Under the pieces are notes generated by a model. That model did no database searches, was not told the DNA's origin, and was given only the letters and a program-made list of their open reading frames with translations. A DNA stretch of 64,000 nucleotides. Origin: Campylobacter sp. RM16192. GTDB lineage: Bacteria > Campylobacterota > Campylobacteria > Campylobacterales > Campylobacteraceae. The stretch spans positions 1-64,000 of the forward strand of contig NZ_CP012552.1 of the NCBI RefSeq assembly GCF_004803855.2. Reading direction: 5' to 3'. How positions within the stretch are numbered: position 1 is the first letter of the stretch; the number at the start of each line of letters is the position of its first letter. This document shows positions 10,954-21,525 of this stretch, in pieces. Position numbers and translations under genes: made by a program.

Positions 10954-11856
10954 TTATTTAGAGCTTTTGTGATGCCAAATGCTGGACAATATAGAGCCTG
11001 AAATATTATGCCAAATACTAAATAGAGCTCCTGGAAGCGCAGCAAGCGAACCAAAATATTTAATCGCTAAACTAACGCTCAAGCCAGAATTTTGCATACC
11101 GACCTCAATAGCTACAGTTCTTGCAGTTTTTTCATCAAATCCAAGCATCTTGGAAAATACATATCCACATACAAGCCCTGCTGTATTGTGAAGTATGACG
11201 CCTATTACGACCAAAATACCAACAGTTTGGATATTTTTAACATTTAAAGCCACAACTATTGCTATGATCGCGATTATAGCCGCCATCGATATTATTGGCA
11301 ATGCAGGTAAAATTTTTTGTACTAATTTATGGAAAAATGTATTTATAAGCACACCTACTATTATCGGAACTAGCATAATTTTGATAAGGCTAATTAGCAT
11401 ATTCATAGCAGGTACAGGCACTTCCTGACCGATATAAAGCCATGTTAAAAATGGCATTAAAACTATAGAAAGCAGAGTAGAAAGTAGAGTCATACTAACG
11501 CTTAGCGCCACATCTCCTTTTGCCAGATAGGTCATTACATTTGATGCTGTACCGCCGGCGCTCGTTCCTACTAGCATCATGCCTGCTGTTACTTCGTTAC
11601 TAAAACCAAAGAGCTTTGATATCACAAATGCAGCCAGAGGCATTACAATAAACTGCATTGCAACACCTAAAGAAAGAGCTTTTTTCTTATGTAAAATTTG
11701 CTTAAAATCATTTATGCTAAGCGTGATACCCATGCCAAGCATGATAACGACCAAAAGCGGTACTATATAGCCTTTTAGAGGAGTAAAGCCACCCGGAAAC
11801 ATATACGCTACTACTGATAAAACAATAGCTACAATTGGAAATATTAGTGTTTTCAT
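10954..11856 (-). CDS. Bile acid:sodium symporter (BASS) family transporter
   Basis: The 300-aa protein is almost wholly hydrophobic, with about nine or ten membrane segments. It shows the family pattern, including GTSAGGTASNVMTYLAKGD near residue 97 and the AIEVGMQNSGLSVSLA segment near 245. BASS proteins move organic anions with sodium; bacterial substrates include pantoate and other carboxylates, so the substrate here is open. It converges on the cyclase-family gene with a 6-base gap. Confidence 0.85.
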   Translation of the reverse strand: MKTLIFPIVAIVLSVVAYMFPGGFTPLKGYIVPLLVVIMLGMGITLSINDFKQILHKKKALSLGVAMQFIVMPLAAFVISKLFGFSNEVTAGMMLVGTSAGGTASNVMTYLAKGDVALSVSMTLLSTLLSIVLMPFLTWLYIGQEVPVPAMNMLISLIKIMLVPIIVGVLINTFFHKLVQKILPALPIISMAAIIAIIAIVVALNVKNIQTVGILVVIGVILHNTAGLVCGYVFSKMLGFDEKTARTVAIEVGMQNSGLSVSLAIKYFGSLAALPGALFSIWHNISGSILSSIWHHKSSK

Positions 11857-11944
11857 GAATTTGATTGTAGCTAAAATTTTTTATTTTTTCAAATTATATT
11901 AAGCTTTTGATTTCTAAAAAATATTTATATGAAAATTTGTAACG

Positions 11945-12496
11945 TTAGTCAAATAGTGATGGTTGAAATGCTTTTATTTTAAAGCTTTTGCGAGTTAATT
12001 CGCACTCGCCGAATCTTGATATAGCTTCTAAATGAGCCTTAGTCCCGTATCCTTTATGTGTGGCATATCCATAGTTTGGATAAACTTCGCTCCATCTATC
12101 CATTAGCATATCTCGGCTAACTTTTGCCAAGATACTGGCAGCAGATACTTCTGCGACCTTACCATCGGCTTTTATCATAGTTTTAACTCTTGTGCCATAA
12201 TCAGCATTGCCATCATATACAAGTTCGTATTCTTTGAAATGAAGTTTAAAAAGATTTAAAGACCTTCTTAAGCACTCGCTTAATCCCATCTCGTCTATAT
12301 CTTGGTTTGAAAAATAAACTATTAAAAAATTTGAATTAGCAAAGATCTTATCAAATAGCTCTTTGCGTTTTTTTGCAGTAAGCTTTTTAGAGTCGTTTAG
12401 TCCTGGTATTTTTTTGTTTAGCACACATGCCGCTACAGCTAGGCAGCCTGCCAGAGCCCCCCTACCCGCCTCATCTATACCGCAAATTTTACTCAT
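11945..12496 (-). CDS. rnhB: Ribonuclease HII
   Basis: RNase HII cuts RNA in RNA-DNA hybrids and removes single ribonucleotides. The 183-aa protein shows [12 protein letters not shown] near the N-terminus (catalytic Asp-Glu), a further Asp in YDGNADYG, and [10 protein letters not shown] with the last acidic residue. ATG at 12496 is preferred over an upstream TTG at 12508. It overlaps the 3' end of the gene upstream by 8 bases, so the two are probably co-expressed. Confidence 0.93.
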   Translation of the reverse strand: MSKICGIDEAGRGALAGCLAVAACVLNKKIPGLNDSKKLTAKKRKELFDKIFANSNFLIVYFSNQDIDEMGLSECLRRSLNLFKLHFKEYELVYDGNADYGTRVKTMIKADGKVAEVSAASILAKVSRDMLMDRWSEVYPNYGYATHKGYGTKAHLEAISRFGECELTRKSFKIKAFQPSLFD

Positions 12497-13367
12497 TAAA
12501 TAGCCCAAAATTTTGTTTTAAATAAGGCTTTATTTCCTCTAAATCAATTGTTTTTTCGTTTTCATTATAAAATGTTATTCCAATAGGTGTTAGTGAAAAA
12601 TTTTCGCTTGGAATTATCTCTTTTTTACTAAAAATAGCTTTTAAATTTTCATCTTTCATATTGACAAAAACATCATCTAGCCCTATTTGCTTAAGACCTT
12701 TTAGAAGTTCTACCATACAGCTCTTTTTAGATTTGCTAAATGTAGTGCATATGGTTTTTATTTTGTTATTTTGAAACTCTAAATTTACTAGCTCGTTTGC
12801 AATGTTAAATTCTGTATTTTGTATATTTTTATCTTTTAAAATTTTGATTTTTTTCTCGAGCGATTTTTTAAATTTCTTATTTAAATCTGCCAAGAAAAAT
12901 TCACTTGCTATAGCTTCAAATTTTGTTCCGTTAGCATCCACAATCTGAACTCCAAGAGCCAATATTTCATAGCTTAAATCTTGGCTAATTTCTGCTCTGT
13001 GGGCTTTTCCTTTTATGGCTAATTTTCCTTTTAACTTGCCGTCTTCTTCGAGCTTGACATCTAGATTAAGCCAGTCTGAAAGAGCGTTTATAGCATTTAT
13101 ACTTGTAGAATTTTGATCTACACTACCTTTACTAAAATCATATTTTGAGCCGTTAAAAAATATATGTCCGTAAATTTTTGTAGGGATTATTAAGTGTTTA
13201 GAATCTTTGAAATTTTCAAATTCGACATCAAAAAAATTAAGATAAAGTTCAAATTTAGCCCCATCTGCATCACCTTGAAATTTATAAAATTTACCCATAT
13301 TTTCGTGATTTATCTCATACCCTAAAAGTAGAGAAAATGTAAAAATAGATATTAAAAATACTCTCAT
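12489..13367 (-). CDS. Hypothetical exported protein
   Basis: The 292-aa product begins with a hydrophobic export signal (residues 1-16, ending LLLGYE) and is otherwise soluble. It contains two cysteines near residues 207 and 218. I recognise no domain. It lies between an ATPase gene and rnhB on the minus strand, 19 bases after the ATPase stop, and overlaps rnhB. A periplasmic location is inferred. Confidence 0.65.
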   Translation of the reverse strand: MRVFLISIFTFSLLLGYEINHENMGKFYKFQGDADGAKFELYLNFFDVEFENFKDSKHLIIPTKIYGHIFFNGSKYDFSKGSVDQNSTSINAINALSDWLNLDVKLEEDGKLKGKLAIKGKAHRAEISQDLSYEILALGVQIVDANGTKFEAIASEFFLADLNKKFKKSLEKKIKILKDKNIQNTEFNIANELVNLEFQNNKIKTICTTFSKSKKSCMVELLKGLKQIGLDDVFVNMKDENLKAIFSKKEIIPSENFSLTPIGITFYNENEKTIDLEEIKPYLKQNFGLFNE

Positions 13368-13386
13368 AAATCTTCCTTTTTAAATT

Positions 13387-14484
13387 TTAAAGTCCAAGCG
13401 CCCATCTTGAAAATGGCACAACCTCGCATTTTATACCTTCTATGCTAAGCTCACCTGAATTTCCCATAGTAATAACTTGAAGCCTATTTGCTCCTAATTC
13501 TTTTAAATTTGCATGTAGTTTTTTGAATTTTAAAAAAATAAGATCGCTATCTCCAAACGGGATAGATAAAATAGCAAGCTTCCTTTTATAAAGGAAAAAA
13601 TCAAAGTCTTTAGTATAAAAAACTTGCTCTTTGAATTTAAAAAGTTCACAAAAAACTACATTTACGAAAAATTTAGCGAAATCTTTTTTAAAACTCAAAG
13701 CATTTCTCAGTCCAAAATCCTCAAAATATAGTTTTTTGGCAGAATTTGGCTCATTAAATTTCTCCACAAGAGATATATATCCTCTTTCTTCAAGTTCGTT
13801 TAGTATGCCATATACGCTATCTTTTGATATTTTCATCTTCTCTTTTAAATTTTTATAAAGCTCGTGAGCACTTAAATTTTGCCCCTGAAAGATTGCACAC
13901 TCTCTAAGGATATTTATACTTATTTCATTTAAATTTTTTTTGAGAGAATTTTGCAGACTTTCGGTTACTTCACTTGTATCTAAAAAAGCTGAAGCAAGGC
14001 TTCTTCCATGAGATAAAAACTGACTAAAAAGTGTGTCTTCATCAAAATTCTTACGAAAAAATGCTATAAATTCTTCATAGTCTAAGTAGTTTAGATTTAA
14101 GATCTTAAAATTTGGCAAATTTATACTTTTTTTGTCTGTTGCAAGGATTATATTTTCTAAATTTTTATCTAAAATTTGAGTTATTTTATTGACTTGAATT
14201 TCTGAGTTTATGTTATCTATGGCTAGAGTTTTTATCTGTCTATTTTCTGATAAAAAATCTGCCAAGCTATCTAAAATTTGCTCTGAGTTTATTCTGATAT
14301 CTGATAAATTTATATATAGCTTCTCTTCATTTTTAAATCTTTTTAAAGAATCTATCACAAGAGAGGTTTTGCCACTTCCGCTAGGGCCTATAATTAGAAT
14401 TTTTGGAGATGATATGCTAAATTTTCTATCTATAAATTTTATCGATTTTAATGGAAGATTATAAATATGATTTAGAATATCCAA
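13387..14484 (-). CDS. P-loop ATPase, AAA/archaeal-ATPase-like
   Basis: The 365-aa protein has Walker A GPSGSGKTS (33-41) and a Walker B-like TLAIDN near residue 93. A winged-helix-like segment follows (about 200-245, SVYGILNELEERGYISLVEK), and the C-terminus resembles DUF234-type ends. This arrangement is typical of stand-alone archaeal-type ATPases, some of which act in toxin-antitoxin-like or stress settings. Function here is unknown. It is transcribed away from the ribosomal cluster. Confidence 0.65.
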   Translation of the reverse strand: MDILNHIYNLPLKSIKFIDRKFSISSPKILIIGPSGSGKTSLVIDSLKRFKNEEKLYINLSDIRINSEQILDSLADFLSENRQIKTLAIDNINSEIQVNKITQILDKNLENIILATDKKSINLPNFKILNLNYLDYEEFIAFFRKNFDEDTLFSQFLSHGRSLASAFLDTSEVTESLQNSLKKNLNEISINILRECAIFQGQNLSAHELYKNLKEKMKISKDSVYGILNELEERGYISLVEKFNEPNSAKKLYFEDFGLRNALSFKKDFAKFFVNVVFCELFKFKEQVFYTKDFDFFLYKRKLAILSIPFGDSDLIFLKFKKLHANLKELGANRLQVITMGNSGELSIEGIKCEVVPFSRWALGL

Positions 14485-14577
14485 GAATTTCCTTTTAATT
14501 TTTTAGATAATTATACTATATTTTCCTTTTTATAAGGAAATAAATTTATTAAATTTTATCAAATTCGTATATAAACA

Positions 14578-14606
14578 TTGACTTTAAAAGCTCATTTTAG
14601 TAAAAT
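14578..14606 (+). promoter_or_regulatory. Promoter of the S10 cluster
   Basis: TTGACT at 14578-14583 and TAAAAT at 14601-14606 are separated by exactly 17 bp, a near-consensus vegetative promoter 67 bases before rpsJ. The -35 element is unusually good for Campylobacter. An 8-bp stem-loop (14613-14620 with 14626-14633) follows in the leader. Confidence 0.7.
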
Positions 14607-14673
14607 CTAAGTCTTTTATGTAAGTCATAAAAGGTCGTATGTTTGCGACAAGTTCTATTTTAAAGGAAATCAA

Positions 14674-14985
14674 ATGGAGAGAATCAGGCTTAAGCTCAAA
14701 GCTTATGACCATAGAGTTCTAGACCGCACAGTTGCAGCAATCGTAGAAGCTGTCAAAAGAACTGGTGCTGACGTAAGAGGTCCAGTGCCAATGCCTACTA
14801 AGATCAAACGCTACACAGTCTTAAAATCACCACACATCAACAAAGATTCACGTGAGCAGTTTGAGATGAGAATTCATGCACGTATGCTTGACATCGTAGC
14901 AGCTACACCTGACACAGTCGATTCGCTAACAAAACTTGACTTGGCTCCTGAAGTTAACGTCGAAGTTCGTGCGATGGGCAAGTAA
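14674..14985 (+). CDS. rpsJ: 30S ribosomal protein S10
   Basis: S10 (103 aa) binds the head of the 30S subunit and also acts as NusE in antitermination. The product has the conserved [12 protein letters not shown] start and the [14 protein letters not shown] core. It opens the S10 cluster. AAAGGA lies 6 bases before the ATG. Confidence 0.97.
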   Translation: MERIRLKLKAYDHRVLDRTVAAIVEAVKRTGADVRGPVPMPTKIKRYTVLKSPHINKDSREQFEMRIHARMLDIVAATPDTVDSLTKLDLAPEVNVEVRAMGK

Positions 14986-15004
14986 TCAGGCGAAAGGTTA
15001 GATA

Positions 15005-15583
15005 ATGGAATATATCGTAGAAAAAATAGGCATGAGTAGGACGATTTCGGTTCCTAGCACACCAGTTACACTTCTAAAACTTGTAGAAACTAAAGTTTGC
15101 GAAGTAGGTGAAAACAACCGCGCAATCGTTGCTTATGCAAAAGGTAAAGCAAAGAACAAAGCTATAGCAGGTCAGCAAAAGAAATACAATCTTTCAGCTG
15201 AGTACAACAAATTTGCCACTTTAACAGTTGCAAATAGCGAAGCAGGCGATCTTGACGTAAGCCCGCTAAGTTCAGCTGCTGTTATCAAAGTTAGCTTTGA
15301 TTCAAAGGGTAGAGGTTATCAAGGTGTTGTTAAAAGACACGGATTTGGTGGCGGACCAAAAAGTCACGGTTCACGTTTCCACAGACGCCACGGATCAATC
15401 GGTAACTGCGAATGGCCGGGACGTGTTCAACCTGGTATGAAAATGGCCGGACACATGGGCGATGTGAAAGTAACTGTTAAAAACGAAGTTGTAAGTTTTG
15501 ATAGCGAGAACGGAATTTTGGTTTTAAAAGGCTCAGTTCCTGGACACAATGGCGCAATGGGTAGAGTAAGGATAGTAAAATGA
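15005..15583 (+). CDS. rplC: 50S ribosomal protein L3
   Basis: L3 (192 aa) is an early assembly protein near the peptidyl transferase centre. It carries the family signature around residues 103-125 ([17 protein letters not shown]) and the [20 protein letters not shown] loop near 135-155 that reaches into the subunit core. Its stop overlaps the rplD start by 4 bases (ATGA). Confidence 0.97.
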   Translation: MEYIVEKIGMSRTISVPSTPVTLLKLVETKVCEVGENNRAIVAYAKGKAKNKAIAGQQKKYNLSAEYNKFATLTVANSEAGDLDVSPLSSAAVIKVSFDSKGRGYQGVVKRHGFGGGPKSHGSRFHRRHGSIGNCEWPGRVQPGMKMAGHMGDVKVTVKNEVVSFDSENGILVLKGSVPGHNGAMGRVRIVK

Positions 15584-16194
15584 GTAAAGTTTGCGTATTA
15601 AACGAGAAATTTGAAAAGGCTGGAGATTTAGATCTTCCTGCAAACTATGCAGAGGTAAATCCACATAACCTTTATCTATATGTTAAATCTTACCTTGCAG
15701 GTATCCGCGCAAATACAGCTCACACTAAGACTCGTGCTTTTGTAAGCGGTGGCGGTAAGAAGCCATGGAGACAAAAGGGTCGTGGCGGTGCTCGTGCAGG
15801 CTCAACTAGAACTAACGTATGGGTAGGCGGTGCAGTATCTTTTGGACCATTGAATAATAGAAATTATTTCCAAAAAATTAATAAAAAACAAAAGAAATTA
15901 GCTCTTGAGTGCGCACTAGCACAAAAGGCTAACGAAGGCAAAATTTTCGCAGTTGATAGTATATCTATAGAAAGCGGAAAGACAAAAGACGCGGCGAAAA
16001 TTATTGACGCTTTAAATTTAAGAGATGCGTTGATAGTTAAAGATTTGCTTGATGATAAGACGCTACTAGCATTTAGAAATATGGCAAATTGCTATTTAGT
16101 AGATGCAAGCGAAGTAAACGCTTATCTAGTATCTGTATTTGGTGCGGTTATCATTGAAAAAGCAGCACTTGAAACTATAACAAAAGAGGGCTAA
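15580..16194 (+). CDS. rplD: 50S ribosomal protein L4
   Basis: L4 (204 aa) lines the exit tunnel. The basic loop [19 protein letters not shown] (about 65-83) is intact. It overlaps rplC by 4 bases and is followed one base later by rplW. No L4-binding leader like that of E. coli was recognised upstream of rpsJ. Confidence 0.97.
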   Translation: MSKVCVLNEKFEKAGDLDLPANYAEVNPHNLYLYVKSYLAGIRANTAHTKTRAFVSGGGKKPWRQKGRGGARAGSTRTNVWVGGAVSFGPLNNRNYFQKINKKQKKLALECALAQKANEGKIFAVDSISIESGKTKDAAKIIDALNLRDALIVKDLLDDKTLLAFRNMANCYLVDASEVNAYLVSVFGAVIIEKAALETITKEG

Positions 16195-16195
16195 A

Positions 16196-16477
16196 ATGGC
16201 AGATATAACTGATATCAAAACAATTTTATATACAGAAAAAACTCTTGGCCTTCAAGAACAAGGTGTCGTAGTTATTCAAACTTCACCAAAAATGACTAAA
16301 AATAGGCTAAAAGAAATTTTAAAAGAGTATTTTGGAGTAACGCCACTTAGCGTAAATTCACTTAGAATGGACGGAAAAGTTAAGCGTTTCAAAGGACAAA
16401 CAGGACAACGCAAAGATATAAAGAAATTTTATGTTAAGTTGCCTGAAGGTTCAGCTCTAGCAAGTGTGGAGGCGTAA
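16196..16477 (+). CDS. rplW: 50S ribosomal protein L23
   Basis: L23 (93 aa) sits at the tunnel exit and is the docking site for trigger factor and SRP. It has the YTEKT start region and the [20 protein letters not shown] tail. It starts one base after the rplD stop. Confidence 0.96.
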   Translation: MADITDIKTILYTEKTLGLQEQGVVVIQTSPKMTKNRLKEILKEYFGVTPLSVNSLRMDGKVKRFKGQTGQRKDIKKFYVKLPEGSALASVEA

Positions 16478-16478
16478 G

Positions 16479-17309
16479 ATGGCAATAAGAACATATAAAC
16501 CATATACACCTAGTCGTAGATTTATGACTGGTCTTAGCAGTGAAGATATCACAGCTAAACCAAGCGTTAGAAGTTTGCTTGTAAAACTTCCTGCAACAGG
16601 CGGTAGAAATAATAACGGAAGAATTACTTCAAGGCATAAACAGGCCGGTGCTAAAAAGCTATACAGAATTATCGACTTCAAAAGACGCAAATTTGGTATC
16701 GAAGGCAAGGTTGAGGCTATTGAGTATGACCCAAATAGAAACTGCCGTATAGCACTTATTGCTTATAAAGATGGCGAGAAACGCTATATCATTAGACCAA
16801 ATGGACTAAATATAGGCGATATCGTATCTGCAGCTGAAGATGGTCTTGATATAAAACCAGGTAACGCAATGAAGCTTAAAAATATTCCTGTGGGAACAAT
16901 CGTTCATAACGTTGAGCTTAAACCTGGCAAAGGCGGACAGATAGCAAGATCTGCAGGCGGATATGCTCAGCTAATGGGTAAAGAGGAAAAATATGTCATC
17001 TTAAGACTTCCAAGTGGCGAGATGAGACAAATTTTAGCAGAGTGTATGGCAAGCGTTGGCGTTATCGGTAATGAAGACTGGGCTAACATAACTATCGGTA
17101 AAGCAGGTAGAAATCGCCACAGAGGAATTCGCCCTCAAACTCGTGGTTCAGCTATGAACCCAGTAGATCACCCACACGGTGGTGGTGAAGGTAAGAAAAA
17201 TTCAGGCCGTCATCCAGTAACTCCATGGGGTAAACCAACAAAAGGTGCTAAGACTCGCCGCAAAAAAGCTAGCGATAAGCTAATTATTTCAAGAAGGAAA
17301 GGAAAATAG
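16479..17309 (+). CDS. rplB: 50S ribosomal protein L2
   Basis: L2 (276 aa) is essential for subunit joining and peptidyl transfer. It has the [14 protein letters not shown] start and the conserved [13 protein letters not shown] segment near 222-234. ATG at 16479 lies one base after the rplW stop (TAAG ATG); a GTG at 16464 inside rplW would add five residues that the family lacks. Confidence 0.97.
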   Translation: MAIRTYKPYTPSRRFMTGLSSEDITAKPSVRSLLVKLPATGGRNNNGRITSRHKQAGAKKLYRIIDFKRRKFGIEGKVEAIEYDPNRNCRIALIAYKDGEKRYIIRPNGLNIGDIVSAAEDGLDIKPGNAMKLKNIPVGTIVHNVELKPGKGGQIARSAGGYAQLMGKEEKYVILRLPSGEMRQILAECMASVGVIGNEDWANITIGKAGRNRHRGIRPQTRGSAMNPVDHPHGGGEGKKNSGRHPVTPWGKPTKGAKTRRKKASDKLIISRRKGK

Positions 17310-17311
17310 AG

Positions 17312-17593
17312 ATGGCTAGATCACTCAAAAAAGGTCCTTTCGTAGACGGACATGTAATGAAAAAAGTTGTTGCTGCTAAAAAAGCCAACGACAACAAGCC
17401 GATCAAAACATGGTCAAGACGCAGTACGATTGTGCCTGAAATGATTGGACTAACATTTAATGTCCACAATGGTAAAAGTTTCATTCCAGTATATGTTACA
17501 GAAAATCATATCGGATACAAACTAGGCGAATTTGCTCCAACACGCACATTTAAGGGCCATAAAGGTTCAGTGCAAAAGAAAATAGGCAAATAA
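17312..17593 (+). CDS. rpsS: 30S ribosomal protein S19
   Basis: S19 (93 aa) forms a complex with S13 in the 30S head and contacts A-site tRNA. The start [14 protein letters not shown] and the GHKLGEF-type region ([16 protein letters not shown]) are conserved. It lies 2 bases after rplB. Confidence 0.97.
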   Translation: MARSLKKGPFVDGHVMKKVVAAKKANDNKPIKTWSRRSTIVPEMIGLTFNVHNGKSFIPVYVTENHIGYKLGEFAPTRTFKGHKGSVQKKIGK

Positions 17594-17603
17594 GGAGATA
17601 TGA

Positions 17604-17936
17604 ATGAGTAAAGCAATTATAAAATTCGTAAGACTATCTCCAACTAAAACAAGATTGATAGCAAATGAGGTTCAGGGAATGAGTGCTGAGCTTGCACTTG
17701 CAAGCCTTAGCTTTATGCCAAACCGTGGCGCTAAATTTATAGCAAATGCAATCAGCTCGGCTGTTGCAAATGGCGGTTTTGAGCCTGAAGAGGTAGTTGT
17801 GAAAAGCTGCCGTGTGGATGCGGGTCCTGTATTAAAAAGATTTAGACCAAGAGCAAGAGGAAGCGCGAGCAGAATTCGCAAGCCTACTTCTCACATTTTG
17901 GTAGAAGTATCTAAACCTGAAAAGAAGGAAGCATAA
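17604..17936 (+). CDS. rplV: 50S ribosomal protein L22
   Basis: L22 (110 aa) extends a hairpin into the exit tunnel and is a site of macrolide resistance changes. The hairpin region [20 protein letters not shown] (about 81-100) looks normal. AAGGAG precedes the start. Confidence 0.97.
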   Translation: MSKAIIKFVRLSPTKTRLIANEVQGMSAELALASLSFMPNRGAKFIANAISSAVANGGFEPEEVVVKSCRVDAGPVLKRFRPRARGSASRIRKPTSHILVEVSKPEKKEA

Positions 17937-17937
17937 T

Positions 17938-18636
17938 ATGGGACAGAAAGTAAATCCGATCGGTTTAAGACTAGGAATCAACCGCAACTGGGAGTCAAGA
18001 TGGTTTCCTACTAAAGGAAGTATGGTAGAAAATATTGGCGAAGACTATAAAATTCGTGCATTTTTGAAGAAAAAACTATACTATGCTGGAATTTCACAAA
18101 TTGTAATAGAAAGAACAGCTAAGAAGATAAGAGTGACTGTAGTGGCAGCTCGCCCTGGAATCATTATTGGCAAAAAAGGCTCAGATGTTGAGAAGCTAAA
18201 AGAGGATATCCAAAAGCTAATCAATAAAGAGGTTAATGTAAATATTAAAGAAGAGAGAAAAGCTCAATCTTCTGCTCAACTTGCTGCAGAAAATGTTGCA
18301 ATGCAGCTTGAAAAACGTGTTGCATTTAGACGTGCAATGAAAAAAGTAATCCAAGCTGCTCAAAAATCTGGCGCTAAAGGTATTAAAATTTCAGTTGCTG
18401 GACGTCTAGGCGGCGCTGAGATGGCAAGAACAGAGTGGTATTTGGAGGGTCGTGTGCCTCTTCATACACTAAGAGCGAAGATTGATTATGGCTTCGCAGA
18501 GGCGCATACTACTTATGGAAATATAGGTATTAAAGTGTGGATATTTAAAGGCGAAGTTCTTCAAAAAGGCGTTCAAGTCGAGAAGAATGAGGAAGAGGCG
18601 CCTAAGAAAACACGCAGAGCAAGAAGGGGTAAATAA
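17938..18636 (+). CDS. rpsC: 30S ribosomal protein S3
   Basis: S3 (232 aa) is part of the mRNA entry channel. It has the [14 protein letters not shown] start, the KH domain with GxxG as [11 protein letters not shown] near 76, and the [14 protein letters not shown]-type segment near 155. It begins one base after rplV. Confidence 0.97.
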   Translation: MGQKVNPIGLRLGINRNWESRWFPTKGSMVENIGEDYKIRAFLKKKLYYAGISQIVIERTAKKIRVTVVAARPGIIIGKKGSDVEKLKEDIQKLINKEVNVNIKEERKAQSSAQLAAENVAMQLEKRVAFRRAMKKVIQAAQKSGAKGIKISVAGRLGGAEMARTEWYLEGRVPLHTLRAKIDYGFAEAHTTYGNIGIKVWIFKGEVLQKGVQVEKNEEEAPKKTRRARRGK

Positions 18637-18644
18637 TCATGTTG

Positions 18645-19064
18645 ATGCCAAAACGAACAAAATTTCGCAAACAGATGAAAGGTCGCAACCGCGGTAAGGC
18701 TACTCGTGGTATAGATCTTGCAATGGGTGAAGTAGGCATAAAGGCTGTTGAGGCTGGACGCGTAAATTCACGCCAAATCGAAGCTGCTCGTCAAGCTCTT
18801 ACACGTCATGTAAAGAGACAGGCTAAAATTTGGATTAGAGTTTTCCCTGATAAGCCACTAACTAAAAAGCCACTTCAAACTCGTATGGGTAAAGGTAAGG
18901 CAGGTGTAGAAGAGTGGGTTATGAACATTAAGCCTGGCAGAATCATTTATGAGTTGGCAGGAGTTAATGAGGAACTTGCACGCGAGGCGCTTACGCTGGC
19001 TATGCACAAGTTGCCATTTAAGACAAAAATTGTAACGCGAGAGAGTGAAAATGAAATATACTGA
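18645..19064 (+). CDS. rplP: 50S ribosomal protein L16
   Basis: L16 (139 aa) contacts the A site and is needed for late 50S assembly. [17 protein letters not shown] is the conserved start, so ATG at 18645 is preferred over the ATG at 18639 two codons earlier. Its 3' end overlaps rpmC by 14 bases. Confidence 0.96.
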   Translation: MPKRTKFRKQMKGRNRGKATRGIDLAMGEVGIKAVEAGRVNSRQIEAARQALTRHVKRQAKIWIRVFPDKPLTKKPLQTRMGKGKAGVEEWVMNIKPGRIIYELAGVNEELAREALTLAMHKLPFKTKIVTRESENEIY

Positions 19065-19236
19065 TTTAAAAGATAAGAGCGTAGTAGAGCTAAACGCGTT
19101 ATTGAAAGAGAAAAAGGTGCTTTTATTTACATTAAGACAAAAGCTAAAGACTATGCAGTTAAGCAACCCTAACGAGATCCGTGCTGTTAAAAAAGAGATA
19201 GCACAGATCAATACTGCAATTAGTGCAACAAAATAA
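19051..19236 (+). CDS. rpmC: 50S ribosomal protein L29
   Basis: L29 (61 aa) is a small two-helix protein at the tunnel exit. The family pattern [18 protein letters not shown] and the [12 protein letters not shown] motif are present. ATG at 19051 is preferred over GTG at 19045. The start lies inside the end of rplP. Confidence 0.95.
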   Translation: MKYTDLKDKSVVELNALLKEKKVLLFTLRQKLKTMQLSNPNEIRAVKKEIAQINTAISATK

Positions 19237-19246
19237 GGGGTGAGAA

Positions 19247-19498
19247 ATGGCATTTAAAAGAGAAATCCAAGGTGTTGTTTTACAAAAAGCTGGAGATAAA
19301 ACAGCTACTATTTTGGTAGAAAGACGTGTTATGCACCCAAGATACCATAAATTTGTAAAACGCTTTAAGAAATATATGATTCATGATGAGAAAAACGAAA
19401 CAAAAGCAGGAGATACTGTTGTTGCAGTTGAGTGCAGACCACTTTCAGCACGCAAAAGTTTTCGTCTAAAAGCTGTATTAGCAAAGGGAGTTGAGTAA
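19247..19498 (+). CDS. rpsQ: 30S ribosomal protein S17
   Basis: S17 (83 aa) is a primary 16S rRNA-binding protein. It has the [19 protein letters not shown] start, the [11 protein letters not shown] core and [12 protein letters not shown] end. Its stop overlaps the rplN ATG by one base. Confidence 0.96.
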   Translation: MAFKREIQGVVLQKAGDKTATILVERRVMHPRYHKFVKRFKKYMIHDEKNETKAGDTVVAVECRPLSARKSFRLKAVLAKGVE

Positions 19499-19866
19499 TG
19501 ATTCAAAGTTTTACAAGACTTGCAGTTGCTGATAATAGCGGTGCAAAAGAGCTAATGTGTATAAAAGTTTTAGGCGGAAGCAAAAGAAGATATGCAACAC
19601 TTGGTGATGTTATTATTTGCTCTGTTAAAAAAGCTCTTCCAAACGGAAAGATCAAGAAAGGTCAAGTTGTAAAAGCGGTCGTAGTAAGAACTAAAAAAGA
19701 GGTTCAAAGAGAAAACGGCTCGCTAATTAGATTTGACGAGAATGCAGCGGTAATCTTAGATAACAAAAGAGAGCCTATAGGAACTCGTATCTTCGGACCT
19801 GTTGGTCGTGAGGTTAGATATGCTAACTTTATGAAGATTGTTTCACTTGCTCCGGAGGTGTTATAA
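19498..19866 (+). CDS. rplN: 50S ribosomal protein L14
   Basis: L14 (122 aa) forms an intersubunit bridge. [20 protein letters not shown] and the final [14 protein letters not shown] are typical. The stop codon shares a base with the rplX start. Confidence 0.97.
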   Translation: MIQSFTRLAVADNSGAKELMCIKVLGGSKRRYATLGDVIICSVKKALPNGKIKKGQVVKAVVVRTKKEVQRENGSLIRFDENAAVILDNKREPIGTRIFGPVGREVRYANFMKIVSLAPEVL

Positions 19867-20102
19867 TGGCTAATGTAAAATTCAAAGTTAAAAAGGGCGA
19901 TACCGTAAAGATTATTGCAGGTGATGACAAGGGCAAAACAGGCAAAATTTTATCGGTTCTTGCTAAAAAAGGACAAGTTATCGTTGAGGGTTGCAAAGTA
20001 GCTAAAAAGGCTATCAAACCAAGCGAAAAGACTCCAAACGGTGGCTTTATAAATAAAGAGATGCCAATTGATATCTCAAATGTTGCGAAGGTTGAGGGTT
20101 AA
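19866..20102 (+). CDS. rplX: 50S ribosomal protein L24
   Basis: L24 (78 aa) initiates 50S assembly and carries a KOW motif ([20 protein letters not shown], 8-27). It is a short form, as usual in epsilonproteobacteria. It lies 2 bases before rplE. Confidence 0.96.
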   Translation: MANVKFKVKKGDTVKIIAGDDKGKTGKILSVLAKKGQVIVEGCKVAKKAIKPSEKTPNGGFINKEMPIDISNVAKVEG

Positions 20103-20104
20103 TT

Positions 20105-20650
20105 ATGAATAGATTAAAAGTAAAATATAGCGAAACCATTAAGCCAGCTTTAGCAAAAGAATTTGATATCAAAAATCCTATGCTTATCCCAGCGATTGAA
20201 AAGATCGTTATTAGTGTAGGTGCAGGCGAATCTGCAAAAGATCAAAAGCTACTTCAAAATATGGCTGATACGATTTCGTTAATTGCTGGACAAAAAGCGG
20301 TTGTGACCGATGCTAAAAAGTCAGTTGCTGGCTTTAAAGTTCGTGAGGGATTTCCTGTAGGAGTGAAAGTAACTCTTAGAAAAGAGCAAATGTATGCATT
20401 TTTAGATAAGCTTATTACTATTGCTCTTCCTAGAGTTAAGGACTTCAGAGGTCTTCCTAAAAATGGATTTGATGGACGCGGTAACTATAGCTTCGGTTTA
20501 GACGAGCAGCTAATGTTTCCTGAGGTTGAGTATGATAAGATTCTGCGCACTCACGGTATGAATATTACAGTTGTTACTACAACAAATAGCGATAAAGAGG
20601 CATTCAAATTGTTAGAACTATTTGGTTTGCCATTTGCAAAAGGAAAGTAA
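20105..20650 (+). CDS. rplE: 50S ribosomal protein L5
   Basis: L5 (181 aa) binds 5S rRNA and contacts P-site tRNA. The segments [11 protein letters not shown] and [16 protein letters not shown], and the [10 protein letters not shown] element near 112, match the family. rpsN follows after one base. Confidence 0.97.
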   Translation: MNRLKVKYSETIKPALAKEFDIKNPMLIPAIEKIVISVGAGESAKDQKLLQNMADTISLIAGQKAVVTDAKKSVAGFKVREGFPVGVKVTLRKEQMYAFLDKLITIALPRVKDFRGLPKNGFDGRGNYSFGLDEQLMFPEVEYDKILRTHGMNITVVTTTNSDKEAFKLLELFGLPFAKGK

Positions 20651-20651
20651 T

Positions 20652-20837
20652 ATGGCAAAGAAATCAATGATTGCAAAAGCAGCGCGCACTCCTAAATTTA
20701 TAGTGCGCGGATATACAAGGTGCCAAATTTGCGGACGCCCACACTCTGTTTATAGAGATTTTGGAATTTGTCGTGTATGTCTAAGAAAAATGGCTAACGA
20801 AGGACTAATTCCAGGTCTTAAAAAAGCAAGCTGGTAA
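20652..20837 (+). CDS. rpsN: 30S ribosomal protein S14, zinc-binding type
   Basis: This is the short 61-aa S14 with a zinc ribbon formed by CQIC and CRVC. The [16 protein letters not shown] start matches ATG at 20652, one base after rplE; an upstream start at 20622 would add residues foreign to the family. The type implies zinc-dependent 30S head assembly. Confidence 0.96.
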   Translation: MAKKSMIAKAARTPKFIVRGYTRCQICGRPHSVYRDFGICRVCLRKMANEGLIPGLKKASW

Positions 20838-20846
20838 GGAAAAAAA

Positions 20847-21242
20847 ATGTTGAATGATTTAATATCTGATGGACTAACACGTATCAGAAATGCTTCTATG
20901 AGAAGACTTGAAACAACTAAATTGCTTCACTCAAACGTTGTAGAAGCAACTTTGGCTATCTTGGCTGCAGAAGGCTATATAGAGAGCTATAATGTGGTTG
21001 AAGAGGATAAGAAAAAATTTATAAATGTTGTTTTAAAGTATGATGAGCGTGGAAGAGGCGTTATAAACGAACTAAAAAGAGTTTCAAAACCTGGTCGTCG
21101 TGTCTATAAAGGCAAAGAGGATATCAAGAGATTTAAAAACGGTTACGGAACTATTATAGTTAGTACAAGTAAAGGTGTTTTAAGCAACCAAGACGCACAT
21201 AAAGCCGGAGTTGGTGGCGAGATCATCTGCACTGTGTGGTAA
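20847..21242 (+). CDS. rpsH: 30S ribosomal protein S8
   Basis: S8 (131 aa) is a primary binder of the 16S central domain. It has the [10 protein letters not shown] start and the ending [11 protein letters not shown]. Unlike other junctions in the cluster, a 283-bp spacer follows before rplF. Confidence 0.97.
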   Translation: MLNDLISDGLTRIRNASMRRLETTKLLHSNVVEATLAILAAEGYIESYNVVEEDKKKFINVVLKYDERGRGVINELKRVSKPGRRVYKGKEDIKRFKNGYGTIIVSTSKGVLSNQDAHKAGVGGEIICTVW

Positions 21243-21247
21243 TGAAT

Positions 21248-21273
21248 ATAAACGATGTCATGACATCGTTTAT
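21248..21273. repeat. Perfect 26-bp palindrome after rpsH
   Basis: A perfectly self-complementary 26-bp sequence begins 6 bases after the rpsH stop (half site ATAAACGATGTCA). In RNA it would form an 11-bp stem with a CAUG loop. No T run follows, so it may protect the 3' end of the mRNA or bind a dimeric protein; the role is open. Confidence 0.8.
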
Positions 21274-21391
21274 AGCACTTTATAATGGAGCTTGCACGAT
21301 AGGCTAAGCTTATTGGCTTATTGTTTTTGCAACACTTCAAAATTTAGCGATCAAATTTGCTAAATTTAAGATAATAAAAATTTAAAGGTTT

Positions 21392-21413
21392 AAAAAGGGT
21401 TTTTACCCTTTTT
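21392..21413 (+). terminator. Terminator-like hairpin inside the spc region
   Basis: AAAAAGGG (21392-21399) pairs with CCCTTTTT (21406-21413) around a 6-nt loop. It resembles an intrinsic terminator that could act on either strand. Together with the TATAAA at 21486-21491 it suggests that rplF starts a new transcription unit. Confidence 0.6.
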
Positions 21414-21525
21414 AGTCGTTCAAATTTAACTTTGGACGAAGTGGAATTTAGTTTCTGCTTTTTATGGTATTGTGGTATCCATTCGTATAAAGTAGACATA
21501 CCCTAGACAAGTAAAAAGGAAAAAA

